Assembly (NCBI GenBank): GCA_050261515.1
Contig: JBLNDJ010000049.1
Span: 1-47,073 of the forward strand
DNA length: 47,073 nt
Direction: 5' to 3'
Source of the DNA: JBLNDJ01 sp050261515
Lineage (GTDB): Bacteria; Acidobacteriota; Terriglobia; Bryobacterales; Bryobacteraceae
This document shows, piece after piece, positions 7,090 through 16,024 of this stretch (the stretch's first letter is position 1; every line of letters begins with the position of its first letter). A model generated the notes under the pieces. That model had not been told where the DNA came from. It saw only the letters and a list, made by a program, of their open reading frames with translations, and did not search any database. The translations under genes and the position numbers were made by a program.

Positions 7090-7285
7090 CTCGCCAACCC
7101 GGCTGCCGAATTCGCGGCACAGCGACGCCATGCTCTCGCCGTCCTTCAGCCGGATCACGAAGCGCATTCGCTCGTCCATTACAGAACTCTCCTTCCATGG
7201 CATGCCACTTCCCGCCCCCACGCGGGGCCAAAAGTGTAACCCATGTCTCCGGAACGTTCTGTTACCTATGTCTCGGGTCGGTCAC
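7090..7285 (-). mobile_element. 5' end remnant of an IS481-like insertion sequence
   Basis: On the minus strand a frame starting near 7196 encodes MPWKESSVMDERMRFVIRLK and continues DGESMASLCREFG. This is the characteristic N-terminus of IS481-type transposases with their HTH. It breaks off after about 33 residues. Upstream, around 7232-7285, two similar tracts (GTAACCCATGTCTCCGGAAC and GTTACCTATGTCTCGGG) look like terminal sequences of this IS type. Only this end survives. Confidence 0.55.
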
Positions 7286-7296
7286 AGGGTTCCCCC

Positions 7297-8598
7297 CTAA
7301 ACCTCCAGCTTCCACGGTGCGCGGTATTTCGGCTCCAGGTGCGGGCGCATTTCCGGCTGAAGGGTGGTCCAGTTTTTCTCGTCCCAGTCGATGCGGGACT
7401 TGAAGCGCATGGACAGGTTGGCCAGAATGCAGGCGGTTGAGGACCGGACGCAGGTCTCGATTTCGCTGGTGGGCTTTTCGCGCGTGCGTATGCACTCGAC
7501 CCAGTTCTTCCAGTGGGGGACGTTCATTTCCCGCATTTCGTCGTTCTTTTCCCAGCTCTCGCCCTGCTTCTCTTTATCGTTCGGCACCAGCCAGCAGCCG
7601 CTGCGGTTGACGAAGATCGTCGCTTCGGTTCCGTGAATGACGGTTCCGGCGCCCTGGTTGAAGCCGAACATCGGGAGCGGGTTGCAGGTGCGGCTCTCGT
7701 AGCTGGCGAGGAACTTGGGATAGTAGAACGTGGCCAGCATCGTGTCGGGCGTCTGGCTGTTGTCCTGGACGTAGAACTTGTCGCCCATCGCGCTGACGGC
7801 CAGCGGCATGACATCGTTGAAACACTGGTGCAGCGGGTCGATGAGATGGACGCCCCAGTCGGTCATGGCGCCGCCGGCGTAATCCCAGAAATAGCGGAAC
7901 GTCGGGAACGTGGTGGTCCTCACGCCCCAGCGGTTGGGGTTGAAGGGAACCTTGGGCGCCGGGCCGAGCCACATGTCCCAATCGAGATCGGCGGGCGGGT
8001 CGCAGTCGGGCGGGTTCCCCCAGCCTTCGCGTTTGGCGAGGCCGGCCTGGTAGGCATGGCAGAACGTGACGTCGCCGGCCGCGCCGCGCTGCACCAACTC
8101 CGCCGCCTTCTTGAAATAGCCGCCGGACCGCTGCATCGTGCCGCCCTGCACGACGCGCTTGTACTTGCGGGCGGCCTCCACCATCTTCCGGCCCTCTTCG
8201 ACCCAGGTGCACGCGGGCTTTTCCACATAGACGTCCTTGCCCGCCTTACAGGCCTCGACAGTCATGTAGGCGTGCCAGTGGTCGGGCGTCGAGATGCAGA
8301 CTGCATCGATGCTCTTGTCCGCGATGACCTCGCGGAAATCCTTGACCGCCTTCGGTTCGAAACCGCCCTTGCCCGCGGCGGCCTGCGCGCGTTCGAGATG
8401 CGGCTGGTAGACGTCGCACAGAGCGGCGGGCTGCACTTCGGGCACCTTCATGGCGTAGGCGAGGTTCCCGGATCCCATCGCGCCCAGACCGATGAAGCCG
8501 ACGGCAATGCGGTCGTTGGCGCCTTTGACCTTCCCGGTAAACAGCGAGGTCGTGAACATGGCGGTAGCACTGGTTATGAGGTCGCGTCGTGTTGGCAT
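7297..8598 (-). CDS. Exported Gfo/Idh/MocA-family NAD(P)-dependent oxidoreductase
   Basis: This 433-aa protein belongs to the Gfo/Idh/MocA family, whose members oxidise or reduce sugars and polyols using NAD(P). The N-terminus MPTRRDLITSATAMFTTSLF looks like a Tat signal. It is followed by the Rossmann motif VGFIGLGAMGSGN and by VYVEKPACTWVEEG, where the EKP lysine is the usual catalytic residue. The C-terminal domain holds DWGVHLIDPLHQCF. ATG 8598 was chosen because the signal peptide starts there; the frame stays open upstream only as a shadow of the divergent gene. Substrate unknown; secreted paralogues of this type are abundant in Solibacter-like bacteria. Confidence 0.85.
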   Translation of the reverse strand: MPTRRDLITSATAMFTTSLFTGKVKGANDRIAVGFIGLGAMGSGNLAYAMKVPEVQPAALCDVYQPHLERAQAAAGKGGFEPKAVKDFREVIADKSIDAVCISTPDHWHAYMTVEACKAGKDVYVEKPACTWVEEGRKMVEAARKYKRVVQGGTMQRSGGYFKKAAELVQRGAAGDVTFCHAYQAGLAKREGWGNPPDCDPPADLDWDMWLGPAPKVPFNPNRWGVRTTTFPTFRYFWDYAGGAMTDWGVHLIDPLHQCFNDVMPLAVSAMGDKFYVQDNSQTPDTMLATFYYPKFLASYESRTCNPLPMFGFNQGAGTVIHGTEATIFVNRSGCWLVPNDKEKQGESWEKNDEMREMNVPHWKNWVECIRTREKPTSEIETCVRSSTACILANLSMRFKSRIDWDEKNWTTLQPEMRPHLEPKYRAPWKLEV

Positions 8599-8664
8599 AG
8601 ATGCACTATTATGTGATATTCCACATCCGCGCGAGGCAGATCCGCTAGACTCGTCAGTGACGCC

Positions 8665-9318
8665 ATGAATGCCGAGATTCGGGCAGTTCTGGAGTTCTCG
8701 CTGTTCACGGCGAGCTCCGTTTTCTTCATCGTCGATCCGCTCGCGACCATTCCCGCCTTCGTCGTAATGACGGAAAACGACAGCGCGGAAAAGCGCGCGC
8801 GCATGGCCCGCCAGGCGGCGTGGACCTGCTTCCTGGTCCTCACCGCGTTTGCCTTCACCGGCAGCATTATCTTCAAGGTGTTCAGCATCACGCTGCCCGC
8901 GTTCAAAATCGCCGGCGGCCTGCTGCTGTTCTTCGTCGCCATGGACATGCTGCAAGCGCGGCGCTCGCAAACGCAGGAGTCCGCCGAAGAACGCGAGGAG
9001 GCGAGCGCGAAGGAAGAAGTGGGTATCACCCCGATCGGCATCCCGATGCTGGCCGGCCCGGGCGCCATCTCGACCGTGATGGTCCTGATGGGACAATCGG
9101 CGCACTGGTGGCAGGCCGTGCCCATCTTTTGCTCGATCGCCGCGACGGCCGCGGCTTCGTATTACATCCTGGCGGGAGCAAGCCGGGTTCGCGGCATGCT
9201 CGGCGAGATCGGAATCCGCGTGCTCGGACGATTGATGGGTCTCGTGCTCGTCGCCATCGCCGTGCAGTTTGTCCTGAACGGCCTGGCCGATATCGGGATC
9301 GGATCGAAGGCCGGTTAG
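8665..9318 (+). CDS. MarC-family integral membrane protein
   Basis: The 217-aa protein is very hydrophobic with about six membrane segments and matches the MarC/UPF0056 family: SVFFIVDPLATIPAFVVMTE near the start, FKIAGGLLLFFVAMDML in the middle, and TPIGIPMLAGPGAISTVMVL after a charged loop (about residues 100-120). The length is normal for the family. The function of MarC proteins is not settled; an early link to antibiotic resistance was not upheld. It is divergent from the oxidoreductase gene with 66 nt between starts, and converges on sppA with only 3 nt between the stops. Confidence 0.85.
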   Translation: MNAEIRAVLEFSLFTASSVFFIVDPLATIPAFVVMTENDSAEKRARMARQAAWTCFLVLTAFAFTGSIIFKVFSITLPAFKIAGGLLLFFVAMDMLQARRSQTQESAEEREEASAKEEVGITPIGIPMLAGPGAISTVMVLMGQSAHWWQAVPIFCSIAATAAASYYILAGASRVRGMLGEIGIRVLGRLMGLVLVAIAVQFVLNGLADIGIGSKAG

Positions 9319-9321
9319 CCT

Positions 9322-11052
9322 TTACTTGACCTCGACCGTGTACGGCGCCATCTTCATCATGCCGCCTTCGGCCCAGGTGCGCGTCGAGTAGCGCCGGAGC
9401 GCCTGGAACATGCGCGATTCGGGGAGCGAGACGGCCGGCTGGCGGCTCAGGAGCTGGTCGAGAATGGTGCGCCGCGGCGGATACGCGACCAGCCTGACGC
9501 TTTCGCGCGCCGGAATGCCCGCCTTCTGCTTGACGATCTCGATGGCGCGGTCGATTCCGCCGAACTGATCGATGAGCCCGTTCGCCTTGGCCTGGTTCCC
9601 GAGCCAGACGCGCCCCTGCGCGACCGCATCGATCTGCGGATAAGTCCGCTTGCGGCTTTGGGCTACGATGTCCACAAAGCTTTTGTAGAACTCCTCGATC
9701 GAGGCTTGCAGCTTTTTACGCCCTTCGTCGCTCATCGGCACGTAATCGGAATCGATGCCGGCGAATTTGCCGCGCGTGAGCACGTACTTCTGGATGCCGA
9801 GCTTGTCGTAGAGACCCCGCAGATCGGCCTTGCCGTAGAACACGCCGATCGAACCGGTGAACGTCCCCGGATACGCCAGCAGCGGATCGCCGCTCATGGC
9901 CATGTAGTAGCCGCCCGAGGCCGCCATATCGGACATCGAAACCACCAGCGGCTTTTTCTTCGAGAGCAGCCTTACCTCGCGCAGGATCTCGTCGGAAGCA
10001 AACCCGTCCCCGCCCGGCGAATCGATCCGCAGAATGACCCCGCGGATGCTGCGGTCCGAGCCGACACGCTGGAGCAGGCGCGTCATCCCGCTCGACGTGA
10101 TGAACCCCTGGCCGCCGAACGGGCTTTCCGCGTCGCCCCGGATGATGTCGCCCTCGGCTGCGACCAGAGCGATGCGGCTGCCGGTCTCGATCCCGACCGA
10201 CTCGGGCGTAATCCTGAAGTAATCGCGCAGTGAGACCTTGTGCAACTCGCCGCCGATTTTGAGCTTGTCCTTCAGCTCGCCGTAGACCTGGTCCTGATAC
10301 CGAAGGCCATCGACGAGGCCATGCGCCAGCGCTTCCTTCGACGTGAACGGCCCCTGGTCGATGATCGCCCGCATCTGCTCGGGCGTCTTCCGCCGCGCGT
10401 TCCCGAGCCCCGTGACGAGCTGCCCGTAAAGATCGTCGAGGATCGAGTTGATGACCTCGAGCGTCTCCGGCGTAGGCCCCTTGCGGGTGAGCACGTCGCC
10501 GGCGTCCTTATACTTGCCGACGTGCTGGATCTCGATGTTGACGCCGATCTTGTCGAGCGTGCCCTTCAGGTACATGAGCTCCGCCCGCAGGCCCTTCAGG
10601 TCGAGCAGGTCCTCGGGCGGCATGTACACGCGGTCCGCCGCGGCGGCCAGGTAATACTCGCGCGCGCGAGGCCCGCGCAAAAACGCGTAGACCGGCTTGC
10701 CGGAGCGCTTGAACGCCTCGATCCCGGAGCGAATCTCGTCGATCTTCGCCCACCCGGCGCCGACGCCTTCCGGCATCAGGAGCAGGGCGCGAATCCTCGA
10801 ATCCGCGGCCGCTTTCCGGAGCATCTCCCAGTGATCGCGCACCGTGGGAGCCGACATGCGCTCGAAAAACGGCAGCGGAATCTCGACCTGCGGGGCTTCC
10901 GGAACGTCTCCCTGAAGCCGGTAGACAAGCACGCTTCCACCGGGAATCGCGGGCGGCCGCGACGCAAACCGCGCGATCGCGAACAACAGCACCACCAGCG
11001 CGAGCCCGGAAAACAGAAGGCCGATCAGGACGCCCAGCAGGAATTTCTTCAT
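9322..11052 (-). CDS. sppA: Signal peptide peptidase SppA, long form
   Basis: This 576-aa membrane-anchored serine protease should degrade cleaved signal peptides in the cytoplasmic membrane. It has one N-terminal membrane segment (about 4-27) and two homologous ClpP-like halves, as in the 67K E. coli type. The catalytic dyad is visible: Lys182 in GKYKDAGD in the first half and Ser379 in MAASGGYYMAMSGD in the second. DSPGGDGFASDEI (344-356) is the oxyanion strand. It is the last gene of the minus-strand run that starts at aroB, 7 nt after the preceding isomerase-like gene. Confidence 0.9.
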   Translation of the reverse strand: MKKFLLGVLIGLLFSGLALVVLLFAIARFASRPPAIPGGSVLVYRLQGDVPEAPQVEIPLPFFERMSAPTVRDHWEMLRKAAADSRIRALLLMPEGVGAGWAKIDEIRSGIEAFKRSGKPVYAFLRGPRAREYYLAAAADRVYMPPEDLLDLKGLRAELMYLKGTLDKIGVNIEIQHVGKYKDAGDVLTRKGPTPETLEVINSILDDLYGQLVTGLGNARRKTPEQMRAIIDQGPFTSKEALAHGLVDGLRYQDQVYGELKDKLKIGGELHKVSLRDYFRITPESVGIETGSRIALVAAEGDIIRGDAESPFGGQGFITSSGMTRLLQRVGSDRSIRGVILRIDSPGGDGFASDEILREVRLLSKKKPLVVSMSDMAASGGYYMAMSGDPLLAYPGTFTGSIGVFYGKADLRGLYDKLGIQKYVLTRGKFAGIDSDYVPMSDEGRKKLQASIEEFYKSFVDIVAQSRKRTYPQIDAVAQGRVWLGNQAKANGLIDQFGGIDRAIEIVKQKAGIPARESVRLVAYPPRRTILDQLLSRQPAVSLPESRMFQALRRYSTRTWAEGGMMKMAPYTVEVK

Positions 11053-11059
11053 ATAGGTT

Positions 11060-11923
11060 CTATGCGCCGGCGAGAATCAAATCGACACGCCGGCTCACTT
11101 CCTTTAGATAAGCCGCGTCGCCGCCCTCGAGCTCGCAGGTCGCGTAGCCGGAGTACCCGACGTCCTTGAGCGCGGAATACACGGCGGGCCAGTTGACATC
11201 GCCTTCGCGCAGCGGCGTCCACAGGGTTTTGCCGTCGCGATAGCGGAAATCCTTCAGGTGCAGCTTCACCGTGCGCTTGCCGAGCGTGCGGATCCAGTCC
11301 TGCGGGTAGCCGTAGAAGAGGATGTTGCCGACGTCGAAATACGCCTTCACCCACGGGCTCTTGAACTGGTCCACGTACCGCGCCATCTCGGGCGGGCTGA
11401 GCAGGAACTTGTTCCACACCTCTTCGATGCCGATGACGACCTTCAGTTTCTCGGCCAGCGGCAGCAGCTTTTTGACCTGCTCGGTGGACCGCGTCCACGC
11501 CTCGTTGTAGCCGGTCTGCGGATTGACTACCGCGGGAACCAGCAGCACCGTGTCGGCGCCCCAGAAATTCGCGTTCCTGAGGCTGGCCTCCATGCCCGCG
11601 ATGCTCTTGGCGACCACGGCCGGATCGGCCGAGGAGAGCGGGAAATCCCAGTGCGCCTGGTTCATCACGGAATGGATGCGTATGCCGGCGCCTTCGGCGG
11701 CTTTCTTGATCTCGGCGGCCTTGCGCTCATCGGTCTGGGTGCCGCACTCGACGGCCTCGAAACCGCAATCCCTAGCCATCTTGAAGCGGTCCGCATAGCT
11801 CAGCTTCTGCGGCAGCATGCTCTCGTAGAGCGCCTTCTTGATAGGCAGGCGCGGGGCCGCCTTCAGAGTTCCGGCCGCGACCGAGGCAGCGGCCATCGAC
11901 GTTAAGAACGTTCGTCTGTCCAT
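11060..11923 (-). CDS. Exported sugar phosphate isomerase/epimerase-like TIM barrel
   Basis: The protein starts MDRRTFLTSMAAASVAAGTL, a Tat- or Sec-type signal peptide with twin Arg. It continues with an AP-endonuclease-2/xylose-isomerase-like TIM barrel: CGFEAVECGTQTDERKA, then VVIGIEEVWNKFLLSP, then VKAYFDVGNILFYGYPQDWI and VKLHLKDFRYRDGK. The metal-ligand Glu, Asp and His positions typical of the fold are present. AGGGAGAG lies just before ATG 11923. It forms a pair with the next barrel gene upstream, 46 nt away. The substrate is likely a sugar or cyclitol, not determinable here. Confidence 0.8.
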   Translation of the reverse strand: MDRRTFLTSMAAASVAAGTLKAAPRLPIKKALYESMLPQKLSYADRFKMARDCGFEAVECGTQTDERKAAEIKKAAEGAGIRIHSVMNQAHWDFPLSSADPAVVAKSIAGMEASLRNANFWGADTVLLVPAVVNPQTGYNEAWTRSTEQVKKLLPLAEKLKVVIGIEEVWNKFLLSPPEMARYVDQFKSPWVKAYFDVGNILFYGYPQDWIRTLGKRTVKLHLKDFRYRDGKTLWTPLREGDVNWPAVYSALKDVGYSGYATCELEGGDAAYLKEVSRRVDLILAGA

Positions 11924-11969
11924 CAGACTCTCCCTTAAGAAGAACCGGCCCGTGCAGACCGGTCCGGAC

Positions 11970-12890
11970 TCACGCGAACGCGACACCGTTCTCGCGCGCC
12001 ACGCGTTGTATATACTGCTTCCCTTCCTCGTACTCCTCCGCCGTCTTGAGATGCTCGAGCATCAGCGGCGCGTCCACCGGCAGCCGGGAAATCCGGCGCA
12101 GATACTCCGCGTAATCCAGCTCGCCTCGCCCAGGCACGACCTCGACGAAATGCACGTTCATCTCGACCTTCCAGGCCAGGTCCTTGGCATGGCAGGAAAC
12201 GATCCACCGGCCGAGCTTCTCGAAACACTCCGCAATGACTTTCCGATTGTAATAGAACCGGCTGGGGCTATTGATCACGTTGCAGACGTCGATATGGACG
12301 CCGAACGCCGGGCGGTCCACGGCTTTGATCAGCTCCAGGTAGGAGTCGGGGCCGTCGGGCAGGCACCAGCCCATCATCTCCAGCGCGAAGCGCGTGCGCT
12401 TCGGCTTGACCTCGTCGATGACGCGGCGCGCGGCCTCGACGGTCGCGTCGAAAAACTCCCGTGACAGGTTCTTCGGATGCGGCCCAAACCACACCTTCGG
12501 GTTGAACGATCCGGCGATATCGACGCAGCAGTGCGCGCCCACGCCTTCGGCGAGCGCGAGACGCGAGGCTACCTGCTTCAGGTTCGCGCGGCGTTTTTCG
12601 GCGTCGGGATCGAGCATGTTCACCCACGCCCCGACCTCGGCGATGACGACGTTCTCGGCCGCGAAGGCTTTCTCGATTTCGCGCAGGCGCGCGGCGTCTT
12701 CCGCCTTCGCGTCCGGGCAATACGCGGCGGAGTAGCCGAGGCGCCGGTGCTCGCGCGCGAGCTCGCGCGGGTCGTCAGTCTTGAGGAATACCGGGCCGCC
12801 GAGCCGCACGGGACGGCCCTCGGGAGCCGCCCACGCCGCCGCCCCGCCCATCGCCATCAGCATCGTCCGGCGTGTGCAGTGGTCAAGCAT
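11970..12890 (-). CDS. Second exported xylose-isomerase-like TIM barrel protein
   Basis: This 306-aa protein starts MLDHCTRRTMLMAMGGAAAW, a possible Tat signal, and shows the same barrel type as its neighbour. Visible segments are VVIAEVGAWVNMLDP, TRFALEMMGWCLPDGPDSY, FGVHIDVCNVINSPSRFYY and IVSCHAKDLAWKVEMNVHF. The E, D/H and H residues in these segments are the expected metal ligands. It is more than a simple duplicate of the next gene, since the signal and loops differ. It lies 15 nt after the FN3/Ig-like gene. Confidence 0.8.
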   Translation of the reverse strand: MLDHCTRRTMLMAMGGAAAWAAPEGRPVRLGGPVFLKTDDPRELAREHRRLGYSAAYCPDAKAEDAARLREIEKAFAAENVVIAEVGAWVNMLDPDAEKRRANLKQVASRLALAEGVGAHCCVDIAGSFNPKVWFGPHPKNLSREFFDATVEAARRVIDEVKPKRTRFALEMMGWCLPDGPDSYLELIKAVDRPAFGVHIDVCNVINSPSRFYYNRKVIAECFEKLGRWIVSCHAKDLAWKVEMNVHFVEVVPGRGELDYAEYLRRISRLPVDAPLMLEHLKTAEEYEEGKQYIQRVARENGVAFA

Positions 12891-12905
12891 GCGTTGATTC
12901 TACTC

Positions 12906-14129
12906 TTACCCGGCGTTGAAAGGGCGGGGCGCGGACCAGCGGCCCGGCGCTCCGTTCGCGTCGTTGGCGCGCACACGCCACCAGAACCCCTGCGCGCCGA
13001 AAGGGCCCACGCTCACGCCGGTCGCGGGCACGGTACGCGTCACCACCGCTCCACCGGCGAACGTCAGCGAGTTGCCGACTTCGACGGTGTAGGAAGCCGC
13101 GCCCATCACCTCAGACCAACTGAATGTTACCAGGCTCCCGTCTCCCACCCATTCGCCCTCGCGGGGTTGTTCCGGAACGGGCGCGGGAAGCGGCTCGGAG
13201 CGCGCCGCGCCGTTCAGCCGCAGCAGCGCCCTGCGCGTGACACCGCCGCTGGCCGCCGTGAGGACCACCGAGCGGGCCATCGTCCCGCGTCCCGTTCGGA
13301 TCGGGAACGATGCCGAGCGCTGCCCGGGGGCCACGGTGACGCTCGCCGGCACCTCGGCAAGGGATTCGTCGTCGCTGCTCAGCTCGACGACGGCGCCCCG
13401 CGGGCCGCGCGCCGCGCTCGTGAGATACACGATGCCCAGAGAGGCGGCGCCGCCTGTCACGTTGGCCGGATTGACGGCGAACGTGCCGAGCCGCGCCGGC
13501 GGGGGCGGAGGAATGATCGTCAGGCCGGCCGTGCGCGACCCGGCCGTGATACGCACCGTGCGGCTCTCGGAAACATGCGCGGTGTCCACGACGAACCCGG
13601 CGCTCAGCTGCCCGGCCGGGACGATTACGTGGTGCGGCGTCACGGCCGCCGCGTCGCTGCTCGAAAGCGCGACCGTCGCCCCGCCATCGGGCGCCGGTGC
13701 GTTCAGCGTGACGAGCCCGTCAACGGGCAGCCCGCCTGTGACCTCGCCGGGAAACACCGTGAGCGCGAAGATCGAACCCGCGGGCGGCGGCGTGAACGCC
13801 TCGAACCGGCGCGGCTCGGACCATTCCCCCGGCGCCCCCGAACGGTCGATGGCCCGCACGCGCCACCACAGCGGGCCGGGCGCGAGCGACGCGTTCGTGT
13901 AGCCGGGCACGCCCGTGGTCTCGTCAACCGCGAGCGGCGCGGAGAAATCTTCGCGCGTGGAGATTTGGATCGTGTACGCCGCGGCCTCCGGGATTTCGGC
14001 CCATTCGAAGACGGCCGGCTCGAGCACGCGGGCGTTCGCAGGGGGCCGCGCGAGTCTGGGCGCGGGCAGCTCCGCCGCCCCGCAGACCGCGGCCAGGACG
14101 GCCGCCAGCACCCGACACGCCACATCCAT
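12906..14129 (-). CDS. Exported FN3/Ig-like repeat protein
   Basis: The 407-aa protein starts with a signal peptide (MDVACRVLAAVLAAVCGAAE). Two matching outer modules, each with an AASYT- or AAAYT-type strand and a WWRVRA(N/I)D motif, flank two inner Ig-like modules. The inner modules share the pattern VALSSSD/VELSSDDES, then VTVAPGQRSASF or VIVPAGQLSAGF. The order is thus FN3-like, Ig-like, Ig-like, FN3-like. Such proteins bind carbohydrate or other surface ligands, but no enzyme domain is present. The chosen ATG is the one with the signal peptide, 8 nt after ubiE. Confidence 0.7.
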   Translation of the reverse strand: MDVACRVLAAVLAAVCGAAELPAPRLARPPANARVLEPAVFEWAEIPEAAAYTIQISTREDFSAPLAVDETTGVPGYTNASLAPGPLWWRVRAIDRSGAPGEWSEPRRFEAFTPPPAGSIFALTVFPGEVTGGLPVDGLVTLNAPAPDGGATVALSSSDAAAVTPHHVIVPAGQLSAGFVVDTAHVSESRTVRITAGSRTAGLTIIPPPPPARLGTFAVNPANVTGGAASLGIVYLTSAARGPRGAVVELSSDDESLAEVPASVTVAPGQRSASFPIRTGRGTMARSVVLTAASGGVTRRALLRLNGAARSEPLPAPVPEQPREGEWVGDGSLVTFSWSEVMGAASYTVEVGNSLTFAGGAVVTRTVPATGVSVGPFGAQGFWWRVRANDANGAPGRWSAPRPFNAG

Positions 14130-14137
14130 ATGACGTA

Positions 14138-14851
14138 CTACCTGCGGCCGGCGTGGAGCGCGACAATCCCGCCCGTCATCCGCTCGAAGCATACATCTTC
14201 AAACCCGGCTTCCCGCATCATGGCCGCCAGGCCTTCGGCGTCCGGGAACTTGCGGACCGATTCCGGCAGATACCGGTACGCGCCCGCATCGCCCGAAAGC
14301 GCGCCCCCCACCGCCGGGAGAATCCTGCGCGAGTAGAAGCGGTACAGCGCGGCGAAGGCGGCGTTCGGAGGCGTCGAAAACTCCAGGATAGCGGCCGTCC
14401 CGCCCGGTTTCAGCGCGCGCCGTATCTCGCGCAGCCCGGATTCGTAGTTCGCCAGATTGCGGAACCCGAAGGCGCTGGTCACCAGGTCGAACGACTCATC
14501 GGGGACCGGCAGCGCCAGCGCATCGGCCTCGATCACGTGGGCTCCCTTGCGCCGCGCCGCGATCAGCATCGGATGGCTGAAATCGGCGCCGGTCACCCTC
14601 CCGGCCGAGGCGCGCGCGAGGGCGAGCGTGAGGTCGCCGGTTCCGCAGCAGATGTCCAGCGCGCGCGAACCCGGACGCTCGAGAACGGGCCGCAGCCGCG
14701 CGACCGTGCGCGCGCGCCACCGGCGGTCGATGTTGAGCGAGAGCAGGTGGTTCAGGAAATCGTAGCGGGGCGCGACGCGGCCGAACATCCCGCGCACCCA
14801 CCGCGCGGCTTCGTCTTCTCCCTCGGCGCCCGGAGGCGTCGTGCCGCTCAT
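14138..14851 (-). CDS. ubiE: UbiE/MenG-type quinone methyltransferase
   Basis: This SAM-dependent methyltransferase (237 aa) matches UbiE/MenG, which methylates demethylmenaquinone or the ubiquinone precursor. Diagnostic parts are FGRVAPRYDFLNHLLSLNID near the N-terminus, the SAM motif ALDICCGTGDLTLAL, VTSAFGFRNLANYESGLREI, and GGTAAILEFSTPP, with a late MTGGIVALHAG. The length is normal. The start ATG overlaps the aroB stop (ATGA at 14848-14851), so aroB and ubiE are translationally coupled. In an Acidobacterium menaquinone is the likely product, and aroB supplies chorismate for it. Confidence 0.88.
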   Translation of the reverse strand: MSGTTPPGAEGEDEAARWVRGMFGRVAPRYDFLNHLLSLNIDRRWRARTVARLRPVLERPGSRALDICCGTGDLTLALARASAGRVTGADFSHPMLIAARRKGAHVIEADALALPVPDESFDLVTSAFGFRNLANYESGLREIRRALKPGGTAAILEFSTPPNAAFAALYRFYSRRILPAVGGALSGDAGAYRYLPESVRKFPDAEGLAAMMREAGFEDVCFERMTGGIVALHAGRR

Positions 14852-15921
14852 CCAAGCGCTTCCTGAATCGACGAGCGCACCACGGCGGGGTCGAGTCCCT
14901 GATACACGTTGACCTCGCCGATCCGCTCCGGCAGCACCCAACGGACCTGGCCCTTCAGCGTCTTCTTGTCGGAGAGCGCCCGCCGTGCCAGCGCGTCCGC
15001 GCTGACGCCTTCGAGCGAAGGGATGGGCCCGTAGAGGCCGATCGTGTTCAGGATATCGACCGAGTCCTCGGCCGAAAGGTGGCCGGTGCGCTCGGCCAGA
15101 TACACGGCGGCGCGCATGCCGAACGCGACCGCCTCGCCGTGCAGGAACCGCGAGTAGCCCGTCTCGGCTTCAAGCGCGTGGCCGGCCGTGTGGCCGAAAT
15201 TGAGGATCATCCGCACGCCGCTTTCCCGCTCGTCTTCGGAGACCACCCCAGCTTTGATCCGCACCGACTCGGCGATCAGCTTCTCGACGATTTGCGGATT
15301 GCGCGCGAGCACATCGGCCGAGCATTCGGTGAGAATGCGGAACATCTCCGGGTTGCGGATCACGCCGTACTTGACGACTTCGAATAACCCGGCGCGGTAT
15401 TCGCGCTCTGGCAGAGTGGAAAGCACCTCGGGGTCGATCAGGACCGCGACCGGCTGATGGAACGCGCCCACGAGGTTCTTGCCGGCCGTGAGATCGACGC
15501 CGGTTTTGCCGCCGATCGCGGCATCCACCTGCGCGAGCAGCGTAGTCGGGATCTGGAGCACCGGCACGCCGCGCATGAAGATTGACGCGACAAACCCGCC
15601 GACGTCGTTGACGATGCCGCCGCCGAAGGCGATGACGAGGCTCGAGCGGTCCGCGCCGCGCCGCACCATTTCCTCGGCGAGCGTCTCGACCGCCGCCAGG
15701 CGCTTGTTCTCCTCGCCGCCGGGGAAGAAAAGAATCTCGTGCGACCGCCGCGCCAGGCCCTGTGCCAGGCGGGAGCGGTGAAACTCCCACACGTCGCGCG
15801 TCGTGATGACGAAAACCTTGCCCGCGGCGGCGGGAATATACTCGCCCGTGCGCCCCAGAATGCCGCGCTCCACAATGGCTTCGTACTTGCGCTGCGGCGT
15901 GTCCACGACAAACGACGGCAT
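14848..15921 (-). CDS. aroB: 3-dehydroquinate synthase
   Basis: AroB converts DAHP to 3-dehydroquinate in the shikimate pathway. The 357-aa protein shows the NAD-binding segment SLVIAFGGGIVNDVGGFVAS, the signature QIPTTLLAQVDAAIGGKTGV, KNLVGAFHQP, and the zinc-site Glu/His region REYRAGLFEVVKYGVI and FGHTAGHALE. The length is standard. It appears to be the first gene of the minus-strand run, and its stop overlaps ubiE by 4 nt. Confidence 0.93.
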   Translation of the reverse strand: MPSFVVDTPQRKYEAIVERGILGRTGEYIPAAAGKVFVITTRDVWEFHRSRLAQGLARRSHEILFFPGGEENKRLAAVETLAEEMVRRGADRSSLVIAFGGGIVNDVGGFVASIFMRGVPVLQIPTTLLAQVDAAIGGKTGVDLTAGKNLVGAFHQPVAVLIDPEVLSTLPEREYRAGLFEVVKYGVIRNPEMFRILTECSADVLARNPQIVEKLIAESVRIKAGVVSEDERESGVRMILNFGHTAGHALEAETGYSRFLHGEAVAFGMRAAVYLAERTGHLSAEDSVDILNTIGLYGPIPSLEGVSADALARRALSDKKTLKGQVRWVLPERIGEVNVYQGLDPAVVRSSIQEALG

Positions 15922-16024
15922 ACAGACCGTTTATACCACCTGAAGGCCGCCGGTCGCGGCCGGAGGCCAGCGGTGCCGCGGGCCGGCGGCAACCCCGGCG
16001 GCGCCCGGCGCATCATGAGAGTGG

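Noticed and set aside
12477..14336. Plus-strand open frame of 619 codons
   Set aside because: It is opposite the FN3/Ig-like gene and is made mostly of Arg, Gly and Ala, a typical shadow in GC-rich DNA.
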